From: Paenochrobactrum pullorum
Lineage (GTDB): Bacteria; Pseudomonadota; Alphaproteobacteria; Rhizobiales; Rhizobiaceae
Direction: 5' to 3'
Assembly: GCF_041929845.1 (NCBI RefSeq)
Contig: NZ_JBHEEH010000002.1
Location: 186,001-250,000 of the forward strand
Length of the DNA: 64,000 bases
Every line of letters begins with the position of its first letter. The first letter of the stretch is position 1. Both the position numbers and the translations under genes were made by a program. The notes under the pieces were generated by a model. That model was not told the DNA's origin. It made no database searches and saw only the letters and a list, made by a program, of their open reading frames with translations. Positions 7,780 through 19,160 of the stretch are shown here, piece after piece.

Positions 7780-9567
7780 ATGCACCCTTATCGCAGCCAT
7801 ACCTGCGCAGCCCTTCGTAAAGAGGATGTTGGTTCCAACGTCCGTTTGTCCGGCTGGGTTCATCGCGTCCGAGACCATGGCGGGATTCTTTTTATCGATC
7901 TTCGTGATCATTATGGTCTGACCCAGATTGTAGCCGATCCTGAATCACCTGCATTTAAAGTCGCTGAAACAGTTCGCGGCGAGTGGGTTATCCGTGTGGA
8001 CGGTGAAGTTGTTGCTCGTGCAGACGATGCAGTGAATGAAAATCTGCCAACCGGTGCCATTGAAATTGTCGCCACTAATATCGAAGTTCTGGCCGCTGCC
8101 AAAGAGCTGCCATTGCCGGTCTTCGGTGAGCCAGATTATCCGGAAGACATTCGTCTGAAATATCGTTTCCTCGATTTGCGCCGCGAGACGCTGCACAAAA
8201 ACATGATGAAGCGCAGCAAGATCATTGCTTCCATGCGCCGCCATATGAACGAACTCGGCTTCAACGAATTTTCGACGCCGATTCTGACCGCTTCATCACC
8301 GGAAGGTGCGCGTGACTTCCTCGTGCCAAGTCGTCTGCATGAAGGTGAGTTTTACGCACTGCCACAGGCACCGCAACAGTATAAGCAGCTGTTGATGGTC
8401 GCAGGCTTTGACCGTTATTTCCAGATTGCACCATGCTTCCGCGATGAAGATCCGCGTGCTGACCGCTTCTACGGCGAATTCTACCAGCTCGATCTGGAAA
8501 TGAGCTTTGTAACTCAGGAAGAAGTCTGGGATACAATGGAACCTGTGATGCGCGGCATTTTCGAAGAATTTGCTGAAGGCAAGCCGGTTACACAGCAATT
8601 CCGTCGTATTGCTTATGATGACGCAATCCGCACCTATGGTTCGGACAAGCCAGACTTGCGTAACCCGATCGAAATTCAGCAGGTGACGACACACTTTGCC
8701 GGTTCCGGCTTTAAAGTTTTCGCCAATATGATTGCGAACGATCCGAAAGTGGAAGTTTGGGCAATTCCTGCGAAAACCGGTGGTTCACGTGCATTCTGTG
8801 ACCGCATGAATTCATGGGCGCAGAGCGAAGGCCAGCCGGGTCTTGGCTATATCTTCTGGCGCAAAGAAGGCGACAAGCTGGAAGGCGCGGGCCCGATTGC
8901 CAAGAATATCGGCGAGGAACGCACTGAAGCGATCCGCGTTCAGATGGGGCTTGGTGACGGTGATGCCTGCTTCTTCGTGGCTGGTGATCCTGCCAAGTTC
9001 TACTCCTTTGCAGGTGCAGCACGCACACGCGCTGGTGAAGAACTGAACCTCGTTGACCGTGATCGTTTTGAACTGGCTTGGATCATCGATTTCCCGTTCT
9101 ACGAATGGGACGAGGACAATAAGAAGCTCGACTTCGCGCATAACCCGTTCTCCATGCCGCAGGGCGGTTTGGATGCGCTGGAAAACCAAGATCCGCTCAG
9201 CATTAAAGCATACCAGTATGATCTGGTCTGTAACGGTTATGAGCTGGCTTCCGGTTCGATCCGTAACCAGCTGCCGGAAGTGATGGTTAAAGCCTTTGAA
9301 AAAGTGGGCTTGAGCCAGCAGGATGTGGAAGAGCGCTTTGGCGGTCTTTACCGTGCGTTCCAGTATGGCGCACCTCCGCATGGTGGTATGGCTGCTGGTA
9401 TCGATCGTGTTGTGATGCTGCTTTGCGGCGTGCAGAACTTGCGCGAAATCGCACTGTTCCCGATGAACCAGCAGGCTGTAGATTTGCTGATGGGTGCACC
9501 TGCACCAGCAACGCCGGCACAGCTGCGTGATCTGCATATTCGTCTCAATCCGGCTCAGAAGAATTGA
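7780..9567 (+). CDS. aspS: Aspartyl-tRNA synthetase, probably non-discriminating
   Basis: 595 residues, the bacterial class II type. The N-terminal OB-fold anticodon-binding domain contains GWVHRVRDHGGILFIDLRD. The catalytic core carries motif 2 (FRDEDPRADR) and motif 3 (GIDRVVMLL), with the large GAD insertion between them. The His in RDHGG matches the residue found in non-discriminating AspRS, where Escherichia coli has Leu. This would mean the enzyme also charges tRNA-Asn and depends on GatCAB, which is known for many alphaproteobacteria; the link here is inference. Tandem terminators follow the gene. Confidence 0.96.
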   Translation: MHPYRSHTCAALRKEDVGSNVRLSGWVHRVRDHGGILFIDLRDHYGLTQIVADPESPAFKVAETVRGEWVIRVDGEVVARADDAVNENLPTGAIEIVATNIEVLAAAKELPLPVFGEPDYPEDIRLKYRFLDLRRETLHKNMMKRSKIIASMRRHMNELGFNEFSTPILTASSPEGARDFLVPSRLHEGEFYALPQAPQQYKQLLMVAGFDRYFQIAPCFRDEDPRADRFYGEFYQLDLEMSFVTQEEVWDTMEPVMRGIFEEFAEGKPVTQQFRRIAYDDAIRTYGSDKPDLRNPIEIQQVTTHFAGSGFKVFANMIANDPKVEVWAIPAKTGGSRAFCDRMNSWAQSEGQPGLGYIFWRKEGDKLEGAGPIAKNIGEERTEAIRVQMGLGDGDACFFVAGDPAKFYSFAGAARTRAGEELNLVDRDRFELAWIIDFPFYEWDEDNKKLDFAHNPFSMPQGGLDALENQDPLSIKAYQYDLVCNGYELASGSIRNQLPEVMVKAFEKVGLSQQDVEERFGGLYRAFQYGAPPHGGMAAGIDRVVMLLCGVQNLREIALFPMNQQAVDLLMGAPAPATPAQLRDLHIRLNPAQKN

Positions 9568-9593
9568 TTGTAAATAACTGATTTTACAAAATA

Positions 9594-9621
9594 AAATGGC
9601 CGCGAAAGCGGCCATTTTTTT
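9594..9621 (+). terminator. Terminator after aspS
   Basis: AATGGCCGC (9595-9603) and GCGGCCATT (9608-9616) form a nine-base stem with a GAAA tetraloop, followed by a run of T residues. Confidence 0.9.
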
Positions 9622-9637
9622 AAATAATTTTGCTTAT

Positions 9638-9671
9638 AAAAAACCTCCGCCTTGTGAGCGGAGGTTTTTTT
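9638..9671. terminator. Second, bidirectional terminator after aspS
   Basis: AACCTCCGC (9642-9650) pairs with GCGGAGGTT (9658-9666), with A residues before it and seven T residues at the end. It can back up the aspS terminator and stop the converging transcript of the exported-protein gene. Confidence 0.8.
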
Positions 9672-9678
9672 AGAGAGA

Positions 9679-9781
9679 GCATGTTTCCCAAAATTGGGTA
9701 CCTGTTTTGGGGTAAAGACATGCGTAAAAATAAAAGGTTAGAGCGAGCGCAGTGCATGCGATTAAGTGCGACACGCTCTAA
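9679..9781. repeat. Palindromic intergenic repeat, copy B
   Basis: The first palindrome has outer arms GCATGT (9679-9684) and ACATGC (9718-9723) and inner arms CCAAAA and TTTTGG. The second is TTAGAGCG (9738-9745) with CGCTCTAA (9774-9781). The second module is shared with copy A near 6.3 kb, and the first has the same layout as the copy near 24.4 kb. Confidence 0.72.
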
Positions 9782-9789
9782 CGGATCGA

Positions 9790-10968
9790 TTAGTCGTTAG
9801 CCGAGATCGAAACTTTGAGAAGCTGGATGATCTTGGTCGGATCAATCGTTGCTGTTGCAACAATGGATGCGATCGAAACAGCTTTGTCTGGCGAAGCCTT
9901 CAGGGTGAAGGATTTTGGATCGTCAAAGTATTTTTCAGCTGCAACTTTTACGCTTTCGGCAAATTCAGGATTATTAAGCTGCATTGCCATCAAAGGCACC
10001 AGCATCTTGGCCTGTTCGCGAAGCATCTGCGGTTCTGTGCCTTGCTGTTCTGCGTAGAAGTCAAACAGTTTGTTGGTCAGTGACTTGTCATCAAAGCGGA
10101 TGGTGATGTCTTTGATGGTCAGCTGTTCGGCAAGGCCGAGAAGTGCAAGGCCGCTGGCAGCATCATCTGTGCCGGCTTCCAGCATTTCTTCCTGTGTTTT
10201 CTGTACAGCTTCAACAAAGGCCAGATCATAGCCACCAATTTCGGTGGTCATTGACAGCTTGCCGAGATCTTTGATGTCTGCATCAAATTTGTCGAGGGTG
10301 GCAACGCCGGTTTCAGGCAACCATGTACCATTGGAGGTAATGGTTGCGTCAATGGCGTCCATGCCGAAATCAGGCATACTGCCGTCTTTTTCGATATTTT
10401 CCAAGTTCATGTGAATGCGGCCGACATTCCAGCTATAGTCGATTTTTTTACCGTCTTTGTTGCTGAAAGTGGCATCGATACCTTCCATCAACAGGCTGAC
10501 ATCTTCATCTCCGATGATTTCCAGCTTTTTGATGGTTGCTGTGTCATAAAATGACATCTTGTCGAGAGCGGATTTTGCATTTTCAGAAGGAATGGTGAAA
10601 CCGGTCGAGCTGACACCTTCAATGACCAGCTTGCCGGTTTTTTTGCCTTCATCCTGAAGGTCGGCTGTCATGTCCGGAATGAGTAGCTCACCGATGTGGT
10701 AGCCGCCATCTTTGGTTTCTTCAACATTCTTCAAAGTGACATCGCCGACTTCGAAAGTTTCGTCAGGCAATGCGGTCAATGAAACTTTAACACCACGCAA
10801 CTGAATAGCTGAAGCATCGCCTTCAACGGAGCTGTAGCTGATTTCGCCGCCCTGTTTTGAATATAAAGATTTGATGCGTTCAGCGACTGCATTGGCGTCC
10901 AGCGCAAATGCTGAAGTGCTCATCAGCAGGGATGCTGCTGTGGCTGAAATAAAATATTTCATTTTCAT
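9790..10968 (-). CDS. Exported protein of unknown function
   Basis: 392 residues, not assigned to a family. Residues 1-22 form a typical Sec signal peptide ending in TSAFA-LD. The mature part is rich in beta-type alternation with many acidic residues, such as the VGDVTLKNVEETKDGGYHIG stretch. That is the look of periplasmic AsmA/DUF945-like repeat proteins, though I would not assign it. No cysteines or membrane helices are seen after the signal. The start at 10968 has an AGG eight bases upstream, which favours it over a second ATG two codons later. It is probably a single-gene unit. Confidence 0.7.
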   Translation of the reverse strand: MKMKYFISATAASLLMSTSAFALDANAVAERIKSLYSKQGGEISYSSVEGDASAIQLRGVKVSLTALPDETFEVGDVTLKNVEETKDGGYHIGELLIPDMTADLQDEGKKTGKLVIEGVSSTGFTIPSENAKSALDKMSFYDTATIKKLEIIGDEDVSLLMEGIDATFSNKDGKKIDYSWNVGRIHMNLENIEKDGSMPDFGMDAIDATITSNGTWLPETGVATLDKFDADIKDLGKLSMTTEIGGYDLAFVEAVQKTQEEMLEAGTDDAASGLALLGLAEQLTIKDITIRFDDKSLTNKLFDFYAEQQGTEPQMLREQAKMLVPLMAMQLNNPEFAESVKVAAEKYFDDPKSFTLKASPDKAVSIASIVATATIDPTKIIQLLKVSISAND

Positions 10969-11191
10969 TTTTATGACCTGTTATTATTGGAAGGATGTCA
11001 AAGTCGAATTGTTTGATAGTAACATATTTACTTTTTTCCTACTCATAAATTGGGATGAGTTGTTAACTGTCGTGATCTTTTATCAGTTTCTCCCATAGAA
11101 TACGAAGTTAGAAACAGATTTATGACTTTAAACTGTTCGTGGACGGGGTTCTTGACTTGCCGTCGAATCGCCGAATTGGTATTCATTTCGT

Positions 11192-13504
<2,313 letters not shown>

Positions 13505-13522
13505 TCACTATTTATGAGCATA

Positions 13523-13557
13523 AAAAAGCGGGGCATGATGACATGTCCCGTTTTTTT
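13523..13557. terminator. Bidirectional terminator after parC
   Basis: CGGGGCATG and CATGTCCCG (13529-13550) form a nine-pair stem with one G-T pair. A residues precede it and seven T residues follow; it lies between the converging parC and transporter genes. Confidence 0.85.
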
Positions 13558-13567
13558 ATATGCTTTT

Positions 13568-14464
13568 TCAGGCAAATGCTTTGCGGCGCGCCCGATAGGT
13601 GCGCAACTGCCATGTAGAGTGGCTAAGCAGTGCCGTAATCATGATGGCGCCGCCGGTGAGTGTGGCAGGGCTTGGCACTTCCTGAAAGATCATCCAGACC
13701 CAGATCGGCGCTAATATCGTTTCAAGTAAATAGAACATCGCAACTTCGGGGCCTGAGAGATAGCGTGGACCTGTTGCAAGACAGATGAAGGCGACAGGCA
13801 AAATCAATGCACCGTCAAGAGCTAACCATTTGATGTCGTTGATCTGATAGCCGGTTTTTGTCACCACGAAGTAAATTGCCACGGCACAGGGCAGGCAAGT
13901 GGCAACAATGGCCGCAAGTCCCATTTCTTTGTTGGTGGTGCGGCTGATGGTAATGGCTGTCGCAAGACAGGTGGTGGCAAGCAGTGCCACCATATCACCA
14001 AACCAGCCACCGGAAGTGACACCGTCGCTTACAATAATCAACACGCCTATAACCATGAAGAACATGGTGATGAAGGTTGCGCGTTGCGGACGTTCTTTTA
14101 AAAATACCCAGCCCAAAATGGCTGAGACCATCGGGTTGAGAGCAAGAATGAAAACCAGATTGGCGGTGGATGTATTAAAAACGGCGGTAACGAAACAAGT
14201 GGCGGAGATGCCATAGAGCAGGGCAACAATCAGGCCGGTTTTACCCGGTATCAATGTTTGTTTTTTGCCTGTCAGTAATGACCATACCGTCCATATGATG
14301 ATGCTTGCGATAAAGGTTAATCCTGCGCGCACCATAATGACAGACCATGCATTGCCGTCTGCCAGTTTGATCAGCGGAATATCTACGGTTAAAAACAAGC
14401 CGCCTATCGCGGTGATGAGCAAACCCTTGGCATGATTGCCACTTTTCTGAACCGAGCCAGACAA
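13568..14464 (-). CDS. EamA/DMT-family transporter
   Basis: 298 residues with about ten hydrophobic helices arranged as two EamA repeats, a metabolite exporter or permease of the inner membrane. Typical signatures are the helix-3/4 segment VFNTSTANLVFILALNPMVS and its C-terminal counterpart LSGPEVAMFYLLETILAPIW. The substrate cannot be predicted. It lies 72 bases downstream of bpt on the same strand, with no terminator seen between, so they may share a transcript. Confidence 0.88.
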   Translation of the reverse strand: MSGSVQKSGNHAKGLLITAIGGLFLTVDIPLIKLADGNAWSVIMVRAGLTFIASIIIWTVWSLLTGKKQTLIPGKTGLIVALLYGISATCFVTAVFNTSTANLVFILALNPMVSAILGWVFLKERPQRATFITMFFMVIGVLIIVSDGVTSGGWFGDMVALLATTCLATAITISRTTNKEMGLAAIVATCLPCAVAIYFVVTKTGYQINDIKWLALDGALILPVAFICLATGPRYLSGPEVAMFYLLETILAPIWVWMIFQEVPSPATLTGGAIMITALLSHSTWQLRTYRARRKAFA

Positions 14465-14536
14465 ATCTCCCCCTCATTATTTTTTGGATATTGCGCCTTT
14501 TCCTCAGATCGATGCGTTTGATCGAATTTTATGTAA

Positions 14537-15283
14537 TTAATCCACGCGCTGCCAGCCGCGGGGCCCCAGTTGCTCCTGCGGACGAAAACGAATTTTATAC
14601 TCCATTTTGCGCGAACCATTGACCCAATAGCCGAGATAGACATGCGGCAAGCCATATTGGCGCGCACGGTGCAAATGGTCGAGGATCATGTATGTGCCAA
14701 GCGAGCGCGAATGCAATTCCGGTTTGTAGAAAGAGTAAACCATCGAAAGACCGTCGGAAAGAACATCAGTAAGGGCAACCGCAATCAGCTCGCCTTCACC
14801 CTTTCCGGTGATGAAGCTATCGGGGCCACGGCGACGATATTCAATCATCTTGGTCGTGACGTGGGTATCCTCCACCATCATGGTGTAATCTTGAACCGAC
14901 ATGCCCGACATGCCGCCATCGCGGTGGCGCGCTTCGAGATATTCGTGAAACAGAGCATATTGATCGTTATTGGTGTCGGGATTATTGACCGTGCCGATCA
15001 GATCTTTATTATTTTGCCAGATACGCTTCATCGAACGGTTCATTTTGAAATCGTCGGCGATAATACGCACAGAGACGCAAGCCTGACAATTTTCACAGAC
15101 GGGACGGTAGGCAATATTTTGTGAGCGCCGGAAACCGCCTTGGGTGAGCAGATCATTGATCTCGGATGCTTTGGAGCCGGTGAGATGTGTAAAGACCTTG
15201 CGCTCAACCTTATCTTCCAAATAAGGGCAAGGAGCGGGAGCCGTCAGAAAAAACTGCGGCGTGTTTTGAATGTGCTGGGTCAT
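14537..15283 (-). CDS. bpt: Aspartate/glutamate leucyltransferase (Bpt)
   Basis: 248 residues. It transfers leucine from Leu-tRNA to proteins with N-terminal Asp or Glu, marking them for ClpAP through the N-end rule. The N-terminal ATE domain has the conserved cysteines in CPYLEDKVER and in RPVCENCQACVS. The C-terminal ATE domain ends with YLGYWVNGSRKMEYKIRF. The length and C-terminal pattern fit the bacterial Bpt group rather than eukaryotic Ate1. Confidence 0.93.
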   Translation of the reverse strand: MTQHIQNTPQFFLTAPAPCPYLEDKVERKVFTHLTGSKASEINDLLTQGGFRRSQNIAYRPVCENCQACVSVRIIADDFKMNRSMKRIWQNNKDLIGTVNNPDTNNDQYALFHEYLEARHRDGGMSGMSVQDYTMMVEDTHVTTKMIEYRRRGPDSFITGKGEGELIAVALTDVLSDGLSMVYSFYKPELHSRSLGTYMILDHLHRARQYGLPHVYLGYWVNGSRKMEYKIRFRPQEQLGPRGWQRVD

Positions 15284-15329
15284 GTATTATCCGCGATAAT
15301 TGCCAACACTGCCATCATAATAGTTGCCC

Positions 15330-15425
15330 GTTCTTAGATAAGTTCACCCTAATTTATTATTATATTATAATAAGATAAGCGGGATGAACGGCACTTTCCT
15401 CCCGTTTAAACTTATCTGCCTAGAA
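15330..15425. ncRNA. Candidate structured intergenic RNA
   Basis: Between bpt and the RDD gene are nested inverted repeats: AGATAAGTT near 15336 with AACTTATCT near 15410, and GATAAGCGGGA with TCCCGTTTAAACTTATC. Read on the plus strand, the segment between the arms holds TTTCCTCCCG, which is complementary to a Shine-Dalgarno sequence, as in several rhizobial trans-acting small RNAs. No clear terminator and no 5' end could be fixed, and the strand is uncertain. Confidence 0.3.
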
Positions 15426-15494
15426 TGATACGACTATTTAAAAGGTCAAGTAGGAATTGTTTTTTTAAACGCCATATGAGTTGGTTTCTTATCT

Positions 15495-15977
15495 TTAGCG
15501 TCTGTCCAACCGGTCAGAACGTACAACGACTGTTCCAAGCAACAGGTCATGAAGTGTACGTTTACGATCCAGAAACAGGGAGGCAAAGAGAATCAAAGGG
15601 GTCAAAACTGTATTGAGTGCCCAGAATAAAATGCTGTGAACGATCGCAAGCATGCTGTCCACGCGCAGACCATCAAGACGCATCAAACGGATATTCATTG
15701 CACGCATGCCCAAAGTTGCCTGTTGCTCACCGCCCATGGTGAAAGCAATATAACTAAGCGCAACCAACGGGAAAATGATGGCATAAAGCATCCAGCCAAG
15801 GCCGAGGGTTAAAACACCTAAAATGGCGATGATAATGGCTGCCGGAATGGTCAGCATGAAAATGATGGCATAGTCGATCAGAAAGGCAAAAATTCTGCGC
15901 GTACGTACGCCGTCAAATAACCGGTAATCGGTCAGTTGAGCGCCCTGCATGTCATTTGTGTATGTCTGATAAGACAT
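15495..15977 (-). CDS. RDD-family membrane protein
   Basis: 160 residues with the family hallmark near the first helix (RRIFAFLIDYAII: Arg, then Asp within the helix) and a conserved C-terminal RTLHDLLLGTVVV. Three hydrophobic spans are predicted by eye, near residues 30-55, 57-80 and 110-135. RDD proteins are inner-membrane proteins of poorly known function; some are linked to ion or sodium transport. It lies downstream of hemB on the same strand, and a weak hairpin at 15996-16020 separates the two. Confidence 0.88.
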   Translation of the reverse strand: MSYQTYTNDMQGAQLTDYRLFDGVRTRRIFAFLIDYAIIFMLTIPAAIIIAILGVLTLGLGWMLYAIIFPLVALSYIAFTMGGEQQATLGMRAMNIRLMRLDGLRVDSMLAIVHSILFWALNTVLTPLILFASLFLDRKRTLHDLLLGTVVVRSDRLDRR

Positions 15978-15990
15978 GATCCATCTTTCA

Positions 15991-16020
15991 TAAAAGCAGC
16001 CGCACCAATCGTACGGCTGT
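15991..16020 (-). terminator. Possible terminator after hemB
   Basis: On the minus strand CAGCCG and CGGCTG (arms at 16014-16019 and 15997-16002) enclose an 11-base loop followed by a short T-rich tail. The stem and tail are modest, so read-through to the RDD gene is likely. Confidence 0.4.
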
Positions 16021-16091
16021 TTAAAGATGGTTCACTTATGCACCAATTTCAAGAGAATGTGTATGAACAGGCCAGCAATTCCGGCATTGGT

Positions 16092-17147
16092 TCAATTGCC
16101 GATATGCCAGCCCTGATGGATTTTCTCAGCTGCTTCAAAGGCATAATAGGTCAAAATACCATCACAACCTGCACGTTTAAAGGCCATCAGACTTTCCATC
16201 ATCGCCGCTTCTTCATTGATCCAGCCATTGCGGCCGGCGGCTTTGATCATCGAATATTCACCGGAGACCTGATAGGCGAAGGTCGGCACATGGAAAGTGC
16301 TTTTCAAGCGATGGATAATATCAAGATAAGGCAGGCCAGGCTTGACCATCAGCATATCCGCACCCTCCATCAGATCTTGTTCGGCCTCGCGTACCGCTTC
16401 GTCTGTGTTGGCTGGTGAGATATAATAGGTTTTCTTGTCGCCCTTCAAAAGGCCAAGTGTGCCGATGGCATCACGGTAGGGGCCATAGAAAGCGGAGGCA
16501 AACTTTGTGGCATAAGACAGGATCGGAATATCCTGAAAACCATTGGCGTCGAGTGCATCGCGGATAAGGCCGATACGGCCATCCATCATATCGGAAGGAG
16601 CGATAATGTCGGTGCCGGCTTCAGCCTGTGCCAAGGCGCCTTTGACGATCATTTCTGCCGATTCATCATTGATGATGATACCTTCACGCAAAATGCCGTC
16701 GTGGCCATGGGTGGTGAACGGATCAAGGGCGGCATCGGTGATGATGCCCAGTTCCGGAACTTCTTTTTTAATCGCACGGATGGCGCGGTTAATCAGATTG
16801 TCGGGATGAGCGATATGGTTGCCGTCTTCGGTTTTTACATCGGCGCTTTCACGCGGGAAAGGGGCAATGGCGGGAATACCAAGTTTTGCAGCTTTTTCAG
16901 CCATGCGCACAGCCATATCAACCGAATAACGCGAAACGCCCGGCATGGCTTCAATCGGTTCTTCAACTTTTTCGCCACCGGTGAGGAAGAAAGGCAAAAT
17001 CAGATCATCAACCGACAAGTGGTTTTCCTGCACCATACGACGTGACCAGCCGGTTTTACGCATACGGCGCAATCTGCGGCCCTGCGTTGCTTCGTCAATG
17101 GCCTTGGTGGTTGCGGATGGTGTTTTCATGGAAGCGGGCTTAGTCAT
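16092..17147 (-). CDS. hemB: Delta-aminolevulinic acid dehydratase, Mg-type
   Basis: 351 residues. It condenses two ALA to porphobilinogen in haem synthesis. Schiff-base lysines lie in SYATKFASAFYGP and in MLMVKPGLPYLD. The metal site reads DAALDPFTTHGHDG, where zinc-type enzymes have three cysteines (DVCLCEYTSHGHCG in Escherichia coli). Here they are Ala, Asp and Asp, the pattern of the Mg-dependent rhizobial enzymes. The start at 17147 has a GGGGG about eight bases upstream. An arginine-rich N terminus (RRLRRMRKT) precedes the barrel, as in the family. Confidence 0.95.
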   Translation of the reverse strand: MTKPASMKTPSATTKAIDEATQGRRLRRMRKTGWSRRMVQENHLSVDDLILPFFLTGGEKVEEPIEAMPGVSRYSVDMAVRMAEKAAKLGIPAIAPFPRESADVKTEDGNHIAHPDNLINRAIRAIKKEVPELGIITDAALDPFTTHGHDGILREGIIINDESAEMIVKGALAQAEAGTDIIAPSDMMDGRIGLIRDALDANGFQDIPILSYATKFASAFYGPYRDAIGTLGLLKGDKKTYYISPANTDEAVREAEQDLMEGADMLMVKPGLPYLDIIHRLKSTFHVPTFAYQVSGEYSMIKAAGRNGWINEEAAMMESLMAFKRAGCDGILTYYAFEAAEKIHQGWHIGN

Positions 17148-17389
17148 TATCGGTCCCCCGGTAGATGATGGGATACAATGTCAAACTGCTGCAAAAAAAT
17201 TGCGAGCTCATTTTGGCGTGAAAAAACAATAAAAAGAACCAGTCAATTCTTTTGTGATATGCGAGTCCGGTTCAATTGCCCCTTGCTTATCATGGGAAAA
17301 CTGCATTATCCAAGGATTAATATTTTTAGCGGCATTGGCACAGTAAAGTTTGCTTTTTACTCCCGCAGTTTAAATCATGAGAGGAAAAA

Positions 17390-18436
17390 ATGCAGATTAA
17401 CTTTGGCGCAGACAATCAGATCCTCTTTGAACAGCATGGTACAATCGGCTTGATCCGGTTACAGCGGCCAAAATCTTTGAACGCACTTACCCATGAAATG
17501 ATCAAGGCGATCAGGCGCGCTTTACAAGCATGGAAAGACGATCATTCCATCGCGGCTGTTTTGATTGAGGGCGAGGGGCGCGCTTTTTGTGCCGGTGGCG
17601 ATGTGGTCGAGGTTTATCATCTTGGCCGTGAGGGCAAATATAAATTCCAGATGTTTGCCGACGAATATGCAATGAATGCAGAAATTGCATCTTTTCCAAA
17701 GCCTTATATTTCACTGCTTGATGGCATTACGATGGGCGGTGGCGCTGGTGTTTCGGTGCATGGAACACATCGTATTGTCACCGAAAACACCATGTTTGCC
17801 ATGCCTGAATCTGCTATCGGATTTTTCACCGATGTGGGGGCGAGCGTTTTCTTGCCACCCTTGGAGGGCAATTTCGGTATTTATCTGGCATTGACCGGCA
17901 ATATTATCCGCTGGGGTGATTGCTTGCAAAGCGGGATAGCCACCCATGCGATGAAAAGTGAACATTTAGCCGAGTTTCGTCGTGTTCTTTTTGCCACCGG
18001 TGATCTTGATCAGGCGCTGGTGCATCTGGATTATCCGGATTTTGAGACATCCGTCGATGATCGTGCATTGATTGCCGATTGTTTTGGGTTTGATACGCTG
18101 GCTGAATGTCTTTCAGCTTTAGAAGCTGTTGCCAAAGAAAACGTTTTTGCGGCTGATGCCCTGACTGTTCTGGCTAAACGTTCGCCGACAAGTCTGGCCG
18201 TTATTTTTGAGCAAATGAAACGCGCGAAGGTACTTGGATTTGATGAACGCATGCAGATGGAATATCGCATTGCTTGCCATATGATCAAGAAACCTGATTT
18301 TTATGAAGGTGTGCGGGCAGCATTGGTTGAAAAAGGCACGCAACCGGTTTGGAGACCGGAGAAACTGGAAGACGTGAGTGATGAAGATGTTGGCCAGTGT
18401 TTTTCTCCTTTAAGCCATGGGGAACTTGAGCTTTGA
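17390..18436 (+). CDS. Enoyl-CoA hydratase/isomerase family, 3-hydroxyisobutyryl-CoA hydrolase-like
   Basis: 348 residues, longer than a simple crotonase (about 260) and matching the HIBCH branch, which hydrolyses 3-hydroxyisobutyryl-CoA in valine breakdown. The oxyanion-hole segments are GEGRAFCAGGDVVE and DGITMGGGAGVSVHG. The HIBCH-type acid residue is in MPESAIGFFTDVGASVFL. Crotonase-family specificities overlap, so the valine role is an inference. The downstream membrane-protein gene overlaps its stop codon by one base. Confidence 0.85.
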   Translation: MQINFGADNQILFEQHGTIGLIRLQRPKSLNALTHEMIKAIRRALQAWKDDHSIAAVLIEGEGRAFCAGGDVVEVYHLGREGKYKFQMFADEYAMNAEIASFPKPYISLLDGITMGGGAGVSVHGTHRIVTENTMFAMPESAIGFFTDVGASVFLPPLEGNFGIYLALTGNIIRWGDCLQSGIATHAMKSEHLAEFRRVLFATGDLDQALVHLDYPDFETSVDDRALIADCFGFDTLAECLSALEAVAKENVFAADALTVLAKRSPTSLAVIFEQMKRAKVLGFDERMQMEYRIACHMIKKPDFYEGVRAALVEKGTQPVWRPEKLEDVSDEDVGQCFSPLSHGELEL

Positions 18437-18870
18437 TGCATGAAGAAAGATTGCGCCAAAGTTTGCGCCCCACATTGACTGAAACCGGCATGCTCTGGTT
18501 TGTCCGTTTGCTTGCGATTTATTCGATTGCGTGCGGTCTTTATTATTGGGTGCGGCTGATCGGTGTTTATCCGGGGCTGCTGTGGCGCTTTGATTTGATG
18601 CCTTGGCAGTGGCAAACCGCCTTTGTCGGGCTGGCGATTTTGTTTCCTGTTGCGGCAACAGGCTTATGGTTGCGTGCTGCATGGGGGCCGGTGATCTGGT
18701 TTTTCGCTGCCGCAATTGAAATCGGTATTTATAGTTATTGGTCGCGTCTGTTTGAATACAGGCCTGAAATTGTTGCTATCAATCTTGGTTGTATTTTGGT
18801 TTACATTATTTTGCGTGGTTTTTTGTTTTGGCAAAGAAGACAGCAAAATAATTTCCGTTTTACAGATTAG
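18436..18870 (+). CDS. Four-helix membrane protein, DUF6163-like
   Basis: 144 residues with four hydrophobic segments (near residues 20-40, 60-80, 83-102 and 110-130) and a basic C terminus. I believe this is the small Rhizobiales family named DUF6163, but that rests on memory of its length and layout. An in-frame TTG lies one codon upstream. The ATG at 18436, which overlaps the preceding TGA as TGATG, is the natural start and implies coupling to the acyl-CoA hydrolase. Function unknown. Confidence 0.7.
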   Translation: MHEERLRQSLRPTLTETGMLWFVRLLAIYSIACGLYYWVRLIGVYPGLLWRFDLMPWQWQTAFVGLAILFPVAATGLWLRAAWGPVIWFFAAAIEIGIYSYWSRLFEYRPEIVAINLGCILVYIILRGFLFWQRRQQNNFRFTD

Positions 18871-19160
18871 GTTCCGTCCGAACATTTAACGGGCAATTAT
18901 GTGTCAGTTTTGCAACAAGTTGCAGGTACATTATAGAATTACACTTATGCAGAGGCGCGTTATGATGCTTGCCGCTTGAAACCTGCATGGCAGACATTAT
19001 TAAGCCATAAAATAGGGTATGGATTTTTTCATATTTCGACATGCAGCGCAGGGGAGCGCGGGTCTGACAAGCTTTTTTCAAAGCTGTTGTTGAACTTCAG
19101 GAATTTGCAATAATTAAGTCCGGGGTTAAATCAGGCATGAAATCAGGAAAGACTACCGCT

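Noticed and set aside
8812..9615. 267-codon open frame antisense to aspS
   Set aside because: Composition artefact opposite a well-supported gene; it also runs into the aspS terminator.
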